Positions 31,017-44,805 of a DNA stretch of 64,000 bases are shown piece after piece; the first letter of the stretch is position 1, and the number at the start of each line of letters is the position of its first letter. The notes under the pieces were generated by a model, which had not been told where the DNA came from, made no database searches, and saw only the letters and a list, made by a program, of their open reading frames with translations. Both the position numbers and the translations under genes were made by a program. The stretch covers positions 681,501 to 745,500 of the forward strand of contig JAWNZC010000178.1 in assembly GCA_035771165.1 (NCBI GenBank). The letters run 5' to 3'. Source of the stretch: Paragorgia papillata. Its lineage: Eukaryota > Cnidaria > Anthozoa > Scleralcyonacea > Coralliidae.

Positions 31017-31302
31017 CTACTATACTCGGCTCATGGCTATCTCTAAGCGATGATGCGACCAGAAGACCGAGGAAAACTGTGAACTGAGACAAATGACTGA
31101 TAAACTTCAAGTACGGCGTTCTCATCCAATTGGAAATCTTGTGATTCGGGAAGGCGACGTAAGTGACAGCAAAAATTGGGAACAGTACAGTGTACACAGT
31201 GAAAAGTGTTAGGCAGTGAATGTAGGTTTGTCGGAACCATTCAGGAACATCACAATAGACCACCCTGTTGAGTAGCTTCTGAGTGAACCGGTGAGCGACA
31301 AA
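31017..31302 (-). CDS. TRPC-like channel B, exon 2
   Basis: 286 bp with the same splice sites as unit A, open and encoding the same two membrane segments. The clearest changes are Lys to Gln after WFR and Phe to Leu at the codon before the PYLKF segment's upstream Tyr, which suggest mild drift. Confidence 0.85.
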
Positions 31303-31740
31303 CTGAAAAGGAAAAGTCAGACTCGTATTAACAAAAGCTATATATATATAGTTAGTACCAGACATTTGACAAACGTCAAGCTCAAATACTGAGAAAATGT
31401 TGCTGAGCTCCAGGCAGCTATAGGATCGAACCAACAAACTTCTGTTGACCAGATTGTATCACAAATTATATGATATTCTTCCTAACGTTAATTCATCTAT
31501 TTATTCACTTAGGAACCAAAGAGATTTTATCATCCCCAAGTGTAAAACAAATAGATTTAAACAATCATTTTTACCTGCATGTGCATCAGATTTTTAAATT
31601 CCTTGTAAACGTTACTTAGCTTTTTTAGGTAATCTGTAGTTTGGTTTATTTTAGTTAGTTTTAAATTTTTTTATATGTAATTTTGATATATCTGTACACG
31701 CAATTCAGCTTTTAGCTGCAAGGTGTTTTTCTATTAAACG

Positions 31741-32397
<657 letters not shown>

Positions 32398-32517
32398 GAC
32401 GATTCGCGAACGTCTACCAAACCTCTGTTATACAAACACCAAGCTTCCAAATGTGGTACACTACAATGACTACTTGTATACGTAGGTTACTCTTATATAA
32501 AAGATACAAACTAGTAC

Positions 32518-32934
32518 CTCTTTTTGATCACGCTTAATCGCTAGCTTAAGTTTATTCACCAATTGTTTAGACTTGGCAGGACCAAATTCAGTAAAATTGC
32601 TCTCGTCGATATTCAATAGAGCAGCCATTTCTTTCTGACTGCGGCACTCGTCGTACAACTCGACGCCGAAGCGCTTGAATGTTTTAGATAATTCTTGGTA
32701 TTCCTTCTTGAACTCCATCTCTTCTTCTGATTTCATCTTCATCTCCCTACTCATGTGGAACGCGTGCTCAAGGGGGTCTCTCTGATGTCTCAATATATCC
32801 CTTGGGTCTGTCTGCTTACGCCAATAATTGAAGGCATTTTGAGAATTCTCTATCGGTGGCTCTTTTATAGTATTCTTATTCATATCTTCAAGACTGATTG
32901 CAATTGATGATGTGTAAGTAGGACTAGAAAACAT
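32518..32934 (-). CDS. TRPC-like channel B, exon 1
   Basis: ATG at 32934, 139 codons, TRP_2 domain as in unit A, with an in-frame TAA 12 bases before the ATG. Small differences lie in the N-terminal 30 residues only. Confidence 0.85.
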
Positions 32935-33291
32935 CTTCTTAATTTAAAAGAGCTGAGTGTATCGAATGAGAACGAAGTGCAGTTGACAGTGCCGACTACA
33001 GTTCGAATGGGTGTATTTTGTTGGAAGTGGGGGTGATTTATACTTGACTCTATATAATTTTTATATATCAAAAATAACTTTACAACTTCCTGTTTATAAA
33101 GTTACATGTAAGCTTACATTGGTTGAATGCTCTCAATGGGATCTTACCGTACGACGGAAGAACATCTTACCAAGCATATCGTGTATGGACTGCGGGAGGG
33201 GGGATGTGTAGGGCTGCAGCCCTCTTAAATTTTGGCAACCCAGATTTTTTGTGCAGCGAGAGAAATTTAGGCAAAGGGTTATTACAGTCGT

Positions 33292-33779
33292 TTGCAACAT
33301 ACTTTTCACCAAAATATTTAGAAGTTCGTTTCGACGTTCGCGTGTTCATTTGGTATAGTTCGTTTTGAACTACGTATGTGATTGGCTGCTAGGAACCAAG
33401 CGGCCAATCAAATGAACAAGTTGTTCCAACAGCACATTTTTATAGCCAACAACGTTGTGCGCACATGATATACAACATGTTGTAACAGCATGACGAAATA
33501 ACAACGATGAACAACAATGTTACAACAATGGTGAACATGGTTGATGTATCAACACGTTCTTGATCTTCGGTTGTTACAACATGCGTGAACAACGGTTGTT
33601 TCATCAAGCTGTAACAACTTGTTGAAACAGTGATGAACAATGTTGTTCACATATGTCAACAAGTTGTTACAGCATTGTTGCCTGAACAATGCTGTAACAA
33701 CTTGCGAGATTTTTACGCGTGTATACGTAACGAACGTGCAATCGTCCGAACGAACACTTTGGTGAAAAGTATGTTGCAA
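33292..33779. mobile_element. TIR element with TTGTTACAAC repeats, unit B only
   Basis: TTGCAACATACTTTTCACCA and its complement (22-bp inverted ends) bound an element whose interior, about 33415-33710, is full of TTGTTACAAC/GTTGTAACA palindromes. It lies in a B-only block (33200-34025) that ends with a right end of the GGGGCTGTTTA MITE family. Confidence 0.75.
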
Positions 33780-34074
33780 TTAAATGACGGAAATATAAGA
33801 TGAGACTCGAAAAGTGCGGCTCGGTATTTTCATAACACTTTTTTAAGCACGCGATTGATTAGGATCTCACTGTGCATTTGAAACTCGCGTAAACTAAATG
33901 TACAAAGAATAATTGGTTTAGTTTAGATGTAAACGAACCCTAACGTTGATTAAAATCTCTTTTTGTGGCCGAGGAAAGAATTTCGTGACACGAGTTAGCC
34001 GGGCTAGCTCATGTAAACAGCCCCTAAGGCAACCTCGTAGATATTGTCTTTGTGTCTAGTATTACAAGTATGGT

Positions 34075-35400
34075 TAGTTTATTCATGCATAAATTATGTT
34101 TGATGTGCCGCGGTCAATAAATAGGTTATTGACCTTGCATATTAAATGACCTACTATATCGCTTTAAAACCACGTCTAGAATACCATTTTTTTGTTAAAT
34201 AACGACAAATATCGTCTGTGTCATGAATAAACTAAGTCGGTTAGTGACCTTAACCTCGGTCACTACCCTGGTTATTAGGGACTTTAAGATTTAGACAACA
34301 GGACTACGGCTACGGTAGAAACATTTAACAGTGATATTAAATGGTGGTGTATTTATGCATTCAAATTTCAAGATACATTATCGCACGGACTCGCCTGGTT
34401 CTTAAATTCTTGAAGAGATACACTTGTTCAATCTATGTTAGTCGCGAGAGTAAGGTTAAGCTTTCCTAAGGCTTCTGTAGTGATTCAGGTTCCGCGTTGT
34501 CTTTACAACGTAAATATGCTTTTTCTACGTTGTCAACAGAGCCATGACGGCATGAATATTACTCTGGGGACCTTCATTTGCAAAAGCTCTTTGTACATGA
34601 CATAAAATTATATTGTTCAAACACGTTGCCGTTGTAGTAGTCGTTAGGGACCCAATAGTATTTTTCAACCAAAACAAAACGTTGAATAATTTGCAGTCCC
34701 AAGAGTAATCCCAACACCGTCCTCGTTGCACATACAGGGGCGCAACTAGAAAATTTCGAGGGCAGGGGTTGAACGCAAAAAAAGGGCAAAGTCGTTCAGT
34801 ATTCTAAACAATTTGGGACTAGAAGGCAGTGGTGTGGGAGGCAGAGATTCTAGGGGGTCCGGGGGCATGCCCCCCCGGAAAATTTTTGAATTTTAGGTCT
34901 CTGAAACGGCATTTCCTGCATTTTTAGGACGCTTTTCTCGTATTTTCAGTTGCGGAAATGTTTATTTTGGTCTCGCATTATTGCGGAGAATTGTATTGCG
35001 TGCTACAACACGATTAATTATTTGTTTATCTAATGTCTAACCTAGTATTAGAGGTCTCACAAAAAGGGCAGGGGTTAAAAAGGGCAGGGGTTGCAACCCC
35101 CCCAACCCCCCCCCCCCTAGTTGCGCCCCTGACATACAACGTCAACTGAGGCGTTTTCACGTTTTCAAGACGACGTTGTGGCAAGGAACAGCAAAAGTTG
35201 TTAGTTTACGTGGGCGTTAATCTATCATACGTCTCGTTGTCGAAGCTATGGCTGCCTTAAAGATCTTACAAAATACATAAAGCATACAATATACGATGTC
35301 CTGATCCATGTTTTCTTTTAAATGTAGTAACTTATTTGCCGTCGTCGTCCTAGCTTGCTTAAGCTCCCAGCGTAGTGACCTCGGTTTCGGTCACTAACCT
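34075..35400. other. B-only insertion block
   Basis: Absent from A and C, where GTATGGTTA continues directly to ATATTAGTCACTTTG. Both ends carry GGTCACTA/TTATTCATG-like sequence. It contains the element at 34735. No gene is recognised. Confidence 0.6.
34735..35131. mobile_element. CAGGGGCGCAAC-ended MITE, unit B
   Basis: CAGGGGCGCAACTAG and CTAGTTGCGCCCCTG are exact inverted ends of a 397-bp element, with ACATAC next to both ends. The CAGGGGCG ends fit the hAT superfamily. Confidence 0.75.
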
Positions 35401-36063
35401 ATACTTAATATTAGTCACTTTGAAATCAAAATCTATTAAATTATTTTTAAATAGCGCGGGTATATAAGTGGATGCCAGTGTAGTTTATTGAGAGCTTCAG
35501 TTGAGGAAGTAAAAAGAGAAACATCAAGAATAGTTTTAGCAGCTTTATTTTGAAGAATTTGAAGTTGGTAGATTAGTTACCACGACAGAGGTAACTAGCC
35601 GTTTATTCATGATATATATATACTTAACAATTATTCGCCGAAGGCGAGGTGAATATCGGCGAATAATAACCGAGACGAAGTCGAGGTTATTATTCACCGA
35701 TATTCACTTGAGCCTGAGGTGAATAATTGTTTTGGTATAAATACACATTTTTGTAATTTTAGGAACAGCATTTTCTTTGAAATTGTTAATTTCATCGTCT
35801 GTCGCATTGCCAAATAGGCTGGTGGCCATTTTGAATAAACGCTGTAGGTGATTATCGAGATTTAGTCCGAAGTATCTCGACCAATCAGCGCTCGCGATTT
35901 TCTATAATCACCTGTGTATTTATACTAAAGACTGATATCCATCGTTATTTAACAAAAATATAATATTCTAGATGTATAGTATAGTTGGTCATTTATTGTC
36001 GATTTCAGCCGCGCCCCCCCCCCCCCCCCTAAAAAAAAGTTTGGCCGTATGGCTATGTTTAAC

Positions 36064-36490
36064 GGCCTGGCCAAACGCTTTCAACATCGCATTCAACATT
36101 GTTGAACGATGTTGAATAATGTTGAAAGCACGAGTGGCCAAATGAATTCAACATCGTTCAACATTCATGAATGACAATTAATTGAACGCGGGCTACCACA
36201 AAAGCTGGAATCGACAATATCCCGCATGGCGCATGTCTCTGTTCAACAAAGTTGAATGAAATGTGGTCAAATGCGTTCAACACCTTTCAACATTTTGAGA
36301 ACAATAGAAATGTTGAACGCGTGTTGAACGAAAATTTGAACATGTTCAAATTTCGTTCAACATCATTCAACACCATTCAACAACGTTCAACATCATTCAA
36401 CAGGGGTGGGCAAACGCTTTCAACATGTTGAATTCAACAATGTTGAACGATGTTGAATGAAATGTTGAAATTAAAGCGTTTGGCCAGGCC
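36064..36490. mobile_element. TTAAC-flanked TIR element, unit B only
   Basis: GGCCTGGCCAAACGCTTT and its complement bound 427 bp rich in GTTCAACATCATTCAACA modules. TTAAC stands on both sides, and units A and C carry a single TTAAC at the matching empty site (ATGTTTAACGCTTTCGC in C). Confidence 0.85.
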
Positions 36491-37070
36491 TTAACGCTTT
36501 CGCTATACAAAGACTTTTGTTTATAAATTTAGTTACAGATATATATAACTTGTATGACGTACATTGAGAAATGAAAGGAAGAACAAGCCTTCAAATTCTG
36601 GGGTACGACGTACCCAATATATCGTTTAGACTTCCCCATTTTTTAAGTGCAACTGTTCTGCACGTTAAACGGGCTATGTCAGGCTATTTTTAGCCAAAAT
36701 TGTCTTATATTTAAATTCTGAACTGCATACTTCAAAATTAAAACGGTGCATTGATTCAGTTATGAAATGTGAGTTGCCAACAACTATGGAAGAGAAATCT
36801 TAATCAAGATGTCACATTAATTTGCATCCCTTTCAATCTCACTTGTACATGTGCAGGTTTCTAGTATCTCTTTTATGCTTTTAGTAAGGGTCAGAGAATG
36901 ATCCGACGTGTGCTCTATGGGATATGAGCCATAAGAAGGTCTGCGACGGAGACTACCATTAAAGTGGACTGAGTCGAGGAAGTATATGACGTCATAGACT
37001 CAATAACAACATGACCCTTTTGTTGACAACAACAATGATCTTTTGTTTTTGTTGAGTCTAAAGCCTTGTT

Positions 37071-37603
37071 TACACGGCCAAAATTTAAGCGGGATCTGAG
37101 CCACATCTGACTTTAAGTGGGCTTAAAATGTCCGTGTAAACAGATCGGCGTAAATTACTCGCGATTAGTTTGCACCACCTCAAGGAGGTGGATTAAACTG
37201 AGCAGTGAGCACGATCAGTTAATCGCGCTTAACTTGGCCGTGTAAACGCAACGGGATTGAAAAACGCTTGCTATTAATACGGTGTTATTAATACGGTAAA
37301 ATGCATTTTTTTGCCCTGCTGTAGAAGCTTGCATCTCGCTATTCTTTGTTCCTTTCTTTCTTTCTTTCTTTCTTTTAGCTATTACTCTTTCTCGTGTACC
37401 GATGTCTTCCGTTGTTCTTTGACGCACGCTACCCATACGAAGCTTCCAAAACCAAAAATATAGCTCGTCCGCCATGTTGAATAATGGTACCGTACGTGTT
37501 TTAGTAAGGGATTATTAAATGACCGTTTAAACGCATCAAGGTGGCGCATTTTAAGCACACTTAACTTAAGCGTGCTTAAATTTTGGCCGTGTAAACAAGG
37601 CTT
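37071..37603. mobile_element. AAGCCTTGTTTACACGG MITE, complete in unit B
   Basis: Inverted ends AAGCCTTGTTTACACGGCC and complement, about 30 bp each. Units A and C lack the left end. Confidence 0.8.
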
Positions 37604-37834
37604 ATGATGTTATAAGTTCTCCTCAACTCATTCTTCTCAAACACGGCCAATTTAATGGCGGCGCTCCAAAATACAAACTTCGCACGTAAAATACAACTTT
37701 GTTTTTGAGAATTTCGAAATGAAACTTCGCACAATTACCAACTACCATAATATCTTTAGGATTATGCAGAAACATTACCAACAATATTTTCATCAGAGAA
37801 CCACTTTAAACTGACAAATCATTTAGTTCTGTCG

Positions 37835-37978
37835 CTAAGCGTTGCAAGTTTCTTTGAGAACTCTGATCATTTCAGATTTACAATCTTCGATATCCTTCAA
37901 AGTGCTTAGTTGCTTCTTTCTTTGCGACTCTCGTTTGAGAAAGTATCGTCGGACAAGATATTTAATAATTTTCTTTCT
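37835..37978 (-). CDS. Paralogous TRPC C-terminal exon with stop, unit B
   Basis: Same 47 codons plus TAG as at 17998, with His to Tyr in the first helix (RKKIIKYLVRRY). The conserved frame and splice acceptor across all three units argue that it is, or recently was, coding. Confidence 0.65.
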   Translation of the reverse strand, partial: RKKIIKYLVRRYFLKRESQRKKQLSTLKDIEDCKSEMIRVLKETCNA

Positions 37979-38215
37979 CTAAAATGAAATAATATGAAGC
38001 GTGAGACCTTCGTTTTTGATTAAATACACTGTTAATGTCAATAATTTATTTTAATAAAATTAACTCTCTTCAGAGGAGGTAAAGTCTGAGGGTTGTTTTG
38101 AATCGATATTGGAGTTGACAACAATTGACAACATAATATAAATTATTGTGCCCTAAGTAGAAGTGTCTACGTCGCTCTTCTCATGCACCGAACCTAATAC
38201 AATTAGCATTATTAA

Positions 38216-38353
38216 AGGGTATTGGCAATAAAAATCAAGTTTATCTCATTTTAAAGAACTCGTCAAATGGTATAAGAAGACCTTTTACAATTTTTCTCTA
38301 TCTGTTTTGGTTTTGGAAATATTTCGACCAAAGACAGCCTGCTGTCCGCCATG
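38216..38353. mobile_element. TTAAAGG-family MITE fragment before LTR, unit B
   Basis: Same fragment as at 18374, ending where the LTR begins. Confidence 0.7.
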
Positions 38354-38619
38354 TGTGACGAATGTAAATTAACAATTAGCAGAATTAGCGCGTAAAAGCA
38401 TGATATAGCAAATTGCGGTAAACGCTTCCTTTCCTGTAACACCCTTCCTTTACATAGGTCATGTATATACGTAGTAGTTGTATTTCTATATTTGGTTATA
38501 TGTTTGTAACGCCCAACTTGGGCCTAGGGTATAAAAGTAACGAGACTGTTAAAATAAAGAGAGGTTCTGTCTGACTGAAAGTCGTGAAGTCTGTTGGTTG
38601 GGTAGCTCGGTACGTTACA
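38354..38619 (+). repeat. Gypsy 5' LTR, unit B
   Basis: 266 bp, TGTGACG to GTTACA, with TATAAAAG and followed by the TGGTGGCAGCGG primer-binding site region. Confidence 0.8.
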
Positions 38620-39561
38620 AATCTGGTGGCAGCGGTAAAGCATTAAACATCCAGAAACATGTCTTCTTCTAGTATTTTGCCTGGACGATTCGATAATGGT
38701 GACTTTGAGTCATGGCTGAGAGAATTCGACGCTTGTTGCGCGGCAAACGGGTGGAAGATGACCGAGGAACGTGACGACAAAATCCTCAAACTGCCCGCAT
38801 TTCTTCGAGGACGAGCGGCCAGCCATTTTTACGCTATCCCCGCGGAGCAGCGTACTACATATGCCGCTGCTGTGGCCGAATTGACGAAGTCCCTGTGCAT
38901 GCCCTGCTGCAAACCGCGAGAACTTTTATGCGGAATTCGAATGCCGTACTCTGCGATCAGGCGAGGATCCCGCCGTTTATAAGTGGGAACTTGCAGTGAC
39001 GTGCTGGCCTTTGTTCGTCAGGGGAGGCCAACGGTGAATTTGCCCCCCCCCCCCCCCCCCCCATGGTTCAGGGGTGGCGCCAGGAATTCCCAAACTACTA
39101 AGGGATGGTCCAGCATCTGGTGGAAACAGTGACCATCCCATTGTAAGTAGCACTAATGATACTGATTGTACTATAACCCACCCATTTGTTGATTGTTTTA
39201 TTGACGGAGTCTGTGTTCGTGCTCTTGTGGACACAGGATCCATGAAATCATTTGTGAGCCATAATATTCATCGTATTATTGACTTTAATAACACGTCTCT
39301 TGATAAGTCCAATGAACAGCACTGTGTCTCCATCACTGGCGACAACTTACATATTCTCGGACAAATCAGTACTAATGTTAAATTTAGTCATTCTAAACTA
39401 GCCTATTCTGGTGACTTTTTAGTTAGTAATAATATTCAATATGAATGTGTATTAGGATGGGATTTCATCACTAGAAATAGGTTAACGTTAAGTAGGAATG
39501 CGCGGGCGGGTTATCTCTTACTGGCTGGGACGTCACGGGAAAACACCCATCCGGGATAACT

Positions 39562-41304
39562 ATGAGTCTAACGACGGCAAACCTTGCTGGGGTCATCCAC
39601 ACACGTGAGCAGCATTCTTCGACTGATCGATTGTTGTGTCAGTCGACATTCCAAAGCAACGCGGTCGTTACTTTGTTTGAGAGTGCAATGATACCACCTA
39701 GAACCGAAATGATTTTAGAAGGGAAATTGGCCAAAAGTGCCAACGGCAAAATAGGCATGATAGAGCCACGTTCGGGTATCAATAATGATGCCCGGCAGAG
39801 GTTTAGTTTAGCACGGGTTGTGGTCAAACCCGACCAACATAGGATTGTGCCTTTACGAGTTATTAACATGTCTCAGAGTCCCATTGAATTGACCGCAGGT
39901 GAAAATATTGCGGAATTTTGTCCCTTGGTTGAGTCATGCTCCAAAGTTTTAAACACCAAACCGGATGTCTGCGGAGTGGTAAAAAGCGAGTTGAAAAATT
40001 TTACTGATAAGCTTGACTCTGTAATTGATAGCTCTCTTGCCCGCGGTGACAAAGAGCGTGTACAGCGTCTCTTGTGCAAGTTTTCGGATGTTTTTCACGA
40101 GAGTTTAGGCCATACAACACTACTGACGCACAAGATTGATACCGGCAATAACCCACCCATTAAACAGCAACCGCGCCGTTTACCCTATGTACACCGGGAC
40201 GAGTCTAATCGACAAATTGAGGAAATGTTAGAGCAAAGTGTCATACGTCATAGCACAAGCGCTTGGTCTAGCCCAATTATTTTAGTCAAGAAAAAGAATG
40301 GCGAGCTTCGATTCTGCGTCGATTACCGCAAGCTAAATTTAGTCACTGTTGGCCACGCACACCCTTTGCCTCGCATCGACGATATTCTCGATTCCTTGGG
40401 CAATTCACAATTTTTTACAACCCTCGATCTTCGAAGTGGCTATTGGCAAATATCCGTTGACGAGAAAGATCGTCACAAAACAGCCTTCGTCACGCAAAGC
40501 GGATTATATGAATTTAATCGCAAGCCCTTTGGCCTTTCAACGACGCCAGCTACATTTCAACGCACTATGGACATCGTGTTGTCCGGATTGACCTATGCTA
40601 TTTGTTTGTGTTACCTTGATGATGTCATTGTTTTCGGTCGCGACATCAATGAGCATTGTGAACGATTAGAAACTGTTTTACTTAGGCTAAGACAGCACAA
40701 CCTCCGCGTCAAATTATCGAAGTGTAAGATCGCAGCTCAGCAAGTTGCATTTTTAGGACACGTTATTTCGAAGTCCGGAATTCAGCCTGACCCCACTAAA
40801 ATAGCGGCGGTAAGCGACATCCCTCGACCAAATTCAGTGAAAGAAGTTCGAAGTTTTTTAGGTCTCGCTGGCTATTACAGAAAATTTATCCCAGGATTTG
40901 CGACGGTCGCTGCGCCACTTGTTCGTCTCACTGAAAAGACAACGATTTTTTCCTGGACAGAAGGATGCGACACCTCTTTCTCTCAGCTAAAATCTTTGCT
41001 TTGTTCTGCGCCAATCTTATGTTATCCTAAGTTCGACCGCGAATTTATACTCCAGACCGACGCTTCTGATTTCGGAGTAGGCGCGATCTTATCACAGCTC
41101 GACGATAACACGCTCGAAAAAGTGGTTGCATATGCGTCAAAGGCCCTTTCTGCACGACAGAAAAAGTTTTCTACAACTGAAAAAGAGGCTTACGCTATCG
41201 TTTTCGGTACTCAGCAGTTTCGCGTTTACTTGCTTGGGCGTCATTTTCGAATTGTTACGGACCATAGCGCGTTACGGTGGCTTCATAGCATGGAACCTAT
41301 ATAA
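39562..41304 (+). pseudogene. Gypsy RT-RNase H, unit B
   Basis: RT motifs as in unit A with YLDD intact, then the RNase H strand LQTDASDFGVGAILSQ, EAYAIVFGTQQFRVY and VTDHSALRWLH in one frame. It ends prematurely at MEPI. Confidence 0.9.
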
Positions 41305-42009
41305 AGGCCGCTTAGCCCGATGGATAATGGACCTACAGGAATTCGACTTTTCCGTTGCACATAGGGCGGGTCGCCTGCATAACAACGCTGACGCATTGTC
41401 TCGACTAGTTCAGTCGCACTCCGATACTCTGGGCCAATGTAGCGCGACAGAAATGAAACCTTGTGAAGCCTCTCCGATAGCGAACATTCCAACTCGCGAT
41501 CCCGCGAACGTAGTAAGGACTAAAATACGCGTTAAACTTTCAACTGGTCGAACTGTCATAATAACCCTAGAAGGTACCAAACCACTCAAAACTGACTCAA
41601 CTGGAGCTCTAGTTACAACACCCGTCATCAATGATTCGGATTCAAGTCGTGACGAGAACGCAAATGTGCCAACAGCAGAATCCTGTGCCGTAACGGTCAA
41701 CCCCTCGGTTAATCTTATAGAAGCACAGCAAAATGACCCACAACTTTCGAAAATTATTGAAATGAAAAACCGCGGGCTCCCAAAACCAGAGATATCAAGC
41801 ACAGACGACCACAATCTTAAAACCTGGTATCGACATTATGATCGTCTCTTCGTGCGAGACGGATTGTTCGTGAGGTCCATTGGTAATCGACAACCTTACC
41901 CTAATTCCGTAATGATCGTACCAACTGCTCTTCGAGAAACAATTTTAAATGCTGTTCACGACAATCCTTTTGCCGGTCACTTATAGGAATTACTCTCACC
42001 GAGGAAAGG

Positions 42010-42765
42010 GTGAGAAAGCGCTTTTATTGGCCTAGTATTCGTAACGATGTTGATATGTATGTAAAGAAATGTCCAGTGTGTACGCGTAACAACTCGCCAG
42101 TTAACAACAATCGAGCGCCAATGGGCACTATTTCGGTAGGTGAGCCGTTTACATTCTGGGCCATGGATTACATGGGTCCACTATCAGAAACCAGTAGAGG
42201 CAATAAGCACATCCTTGTAGTTGTCGATCATTTTACAAAGTGGTGCGAGGCATTTGCAACTCCTGACCAAAAAGCTAGCACGGTAGCGCCAATTTTGATA
42301 AGCAGAATATTTCTCGATTTGGACCACCTGCTGTACTACACTCAGATCAAGGGCAACTTTGAGAGTGTTTTAATGCATGAAATTTGCAACGCAATGGGCA
42401 TCACTAAAACAAGAACAACTGCATACCATCCGCAATGCGACGGTCAAACCGAGCGGCAGAATAGAACCCTCCAACTCCAAGGCATGCTTTCCTCTTTTGT
42501 TTCTAGCAGAAGGGATGATTGGGATTTGTGGCTGGACAGCATTACATTTGCTTACAGCACAAGCAGGCATGATTCGTTAGGAATAGCCCCTTACGAAGTT
42601 GTTTTTGGTCGTGCTCCTCGGCTTCCATTAGAGTTGGAACTAGGAATGCCCCTATCAAATCCTTCTACACGCAGCGATTACTTGCGCTCCGTTAAGGCTG
42701 GTTTCCAGTCAGTGGAATTTTGCGAGCGGGCGGAATTTTTCTTTGTCTTTCGTGCTCTGAATTAG
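42010..42765 (+). pseudogene. Gypsy integrase, unit B
   Basis: Zinc-module end, FWAMDYMGP and the YHPQCDGQTE Glu motif are present, but the middle segment with the second Asp is out of frame. The small foldback follows at about 42705-42840. Confidence 0.85.
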
Positions 42766-42961
42766 ATTAGTTCCGCTCGAGAGCTCACAAGACAAAGAAA
42801 AATTCCGCCCGCTCGCAAAATTCCACTGACTGGAAATCAGCCTTTAGATCGGTCTTTCGCGACGTTCGACGAATCGCAAAGGAACACCTTTCCAAAGCAT
42901 CCGAGAAACGGGCCGGGCGCAACCACGGGGCAAACACTTGGCGGTGTTTCTAAATCATTTA

Positions 42962-43073
42962 GCAAGATTTTCTGGGAAGGGCGGACACTTTTCACGCATT
43001 TGTGCGCAATTTTCGGACGTCTAAACGATACCGGGTCTGTCTATGAGGAAAACAGGGCAAATGTTGTTTCGTG
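42962..43073 (+). pseudogene. Duplicated EXD3 tail, unit C
   Basis: Same 3' fragment as at 23115, but with one inserted G near 42980 and one missing T near 43022, so its reading frame is broken between them. Confidence 0.85.
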
Positions 43074-43097
43074 AAGAGCTCCGCGGTCACTATCCTC

Positions 43098-43338
43098 CAT
43101 TGAACTAAAAATAACTGGAACGCTACGTTCAAACCGGAAGTTTGAAGCCAAATTATGCAAGTCGTACCCAGCCTTTCCACGAAAAAAACAAACACGGCCA
43201 AAACAAAAAAAGTAGAAACACGCGTGGAAGTGCGTGTCTGGGAGTCAAAACTGGCTTCATATGGGAGTCAAATTTTCGCTTCAAGATTTGTATGCGCAGT
43301 TTACTGAACGTAGCGTTCCAGTTATTTTTAGTTCAATG
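43098..43338. mobile_element. hAT-like MITE in EXD3 tail, unit C
   Basis: Same element and CTATCCTC duplication as in unit B, one base longer. Confidence 0.85.
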
Positions 43339-43671
43339 CTATCCTCACGGGGTGTGGAAATCGCTGCTTCGAATCGCAAAGCAACTTGAAGTCTTGACCA
43401 ACTGAAAGTGACTATTGGGTTTGAATGGTGGACATTAGCATATTGTCCTGTATGTGTTTTTAACGAAGAGTCGAACCATTACGACAAACCTTCGTTCTAC
43501 GTAGATGGCACTCTTTTATTAATGTAATAAACGTGGTTTTACACTTCACAACTTTTGGTCAAACTTGTCCGACAACGGCTATATCTGTTGCATTGCAGTA
43601 GCACGATTAGGGATGTTACACTATGCAAAATTACTTGCAATTTGTTTTGCAAAACCGAAGTGGACTGGAAC

Positions 43672-44157
43672 GACGTCATGATTATCGCCGTGCATGACAT
43701 CATGAGCATCATCGTGACGTCATCGCTGACGTAGACAGAAGTGGACTGGAACGGTTTACGAGGCCTACTTTTATTGGCTGATCATCATGACGTCATGATT
43801 ATCACTATGCATGACACGAGCATCATCGTTACGTCATCACTATCACACGACGTCATGATCATTGTTATGACGTCATGATTATTTTCAGTGATGTCACAGT
43901 CGTCGTGATCATCATCACGACGGCATGATTATTATGACGTCATGATCATTATGACGTCATGATCATTATGACGTCATGATCATCTTCCGTGTTACCACAA
44001 TCGTCATAATCATCATCATCATTATGACGTCACGATTATCATAGTGACGTCATCATCACGACGTCATGATTATCATCAGTATGACGTCGTGATTATCTTC
44101 AGTGACGTCACAATCGTCATGATTATTGTCATCTTGACGTCATGATTATCATCACAG
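43672..44157. repeat. TGACGTCA-rich array, unit C
   Basis: Carries the extra module seen in units B and D rather than the shorter form of unit A. Confidence 0.8.
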
Positions 44158-44610
44158 TGAGAAAACCAAGTCGTGGTAACCTTAGAAACGCGGGTTTCAC
44201 ATTTCATTTACCCGAGAAAACATCGACAAAGAAACGTAACCAAGCTCTGCAAATGCGCGGTAGCGACTGTGATTCATCTACGACTAAATACAAATCTTAA
44301 ACTACATAAAAACTATTCATGAATTCGTCCGTCACAAAGTTCAAGTTGTTTCGCAAATTTTCTAAACTATTATTATCCGTATATGTCGGTGAGATATTTG
44401 CGCTTGTACAACACGAGAAGAATTTTCCATTTCTAGGACTTGGGCTGTTAAACACTGGTCCTCCTGTTAATATTTGGTGGTTGATCCTAATGAATTAAGT
44501 GAAAAACAAATATAATTTTATAAGTAATTTTCTATTTGTTCTAATTGTCGTAAGTTCAACCAGGAAAATGAAGATAAAAAACTAAAAAATAACTGAGCTT
44601 TTAGCCGCAA

Positions 44611-44741
44611 TGAATGAATGAATGAATGAATGAATGAATGAGGGAAGGAAGGAAGGAGGGAAGGAAGGAAGGAGGGAGGGGAGGAAGGAAGGGAGGAAGG
44701 AAGGAAGGGAGGAAGGAAGGAATGAATGAATGAATGAATAA
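44611..44741. repeat. GAAT / GGAA microsatellite, unit C
   Basis: Uninterrupted, as in unit A; no SINE. Confidence 0.95.
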
Positions 44742-44805
44742 AGGAACGAACGAACAATCTTAACCTTAATTCAAGCTCGCTCTGCGTAGAGTATGGACCA
44801 ATTAC

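Larger units (their letters stand above)
38354..42961 (+). mobile_element. Truncated, degraded Ty3/gypsy-type element, unit B
   Basis: Same structure as in unit A. The reverse transcriptase and RNase H frame is open for 580 codons (39562-41304), then broken near 41298 by an inserted ATATA-like sequence. The poly-C run in gag is longer (20 C). In the integrase core two small deletions (near 42310 and 42355) remove the second catalytic Asp context. The shared two-base lesion before the integrase core is present. It reads KPFGL in RT. Confidence 0.92.

Noticed and set aside
34735..35131. Clean 8-bp target duplication for the CAGGGGCG element
   Set aside because: Only a 5-6-base match (ACATAC) is found next to the ends, so I do not claim an 8-bp duplication.
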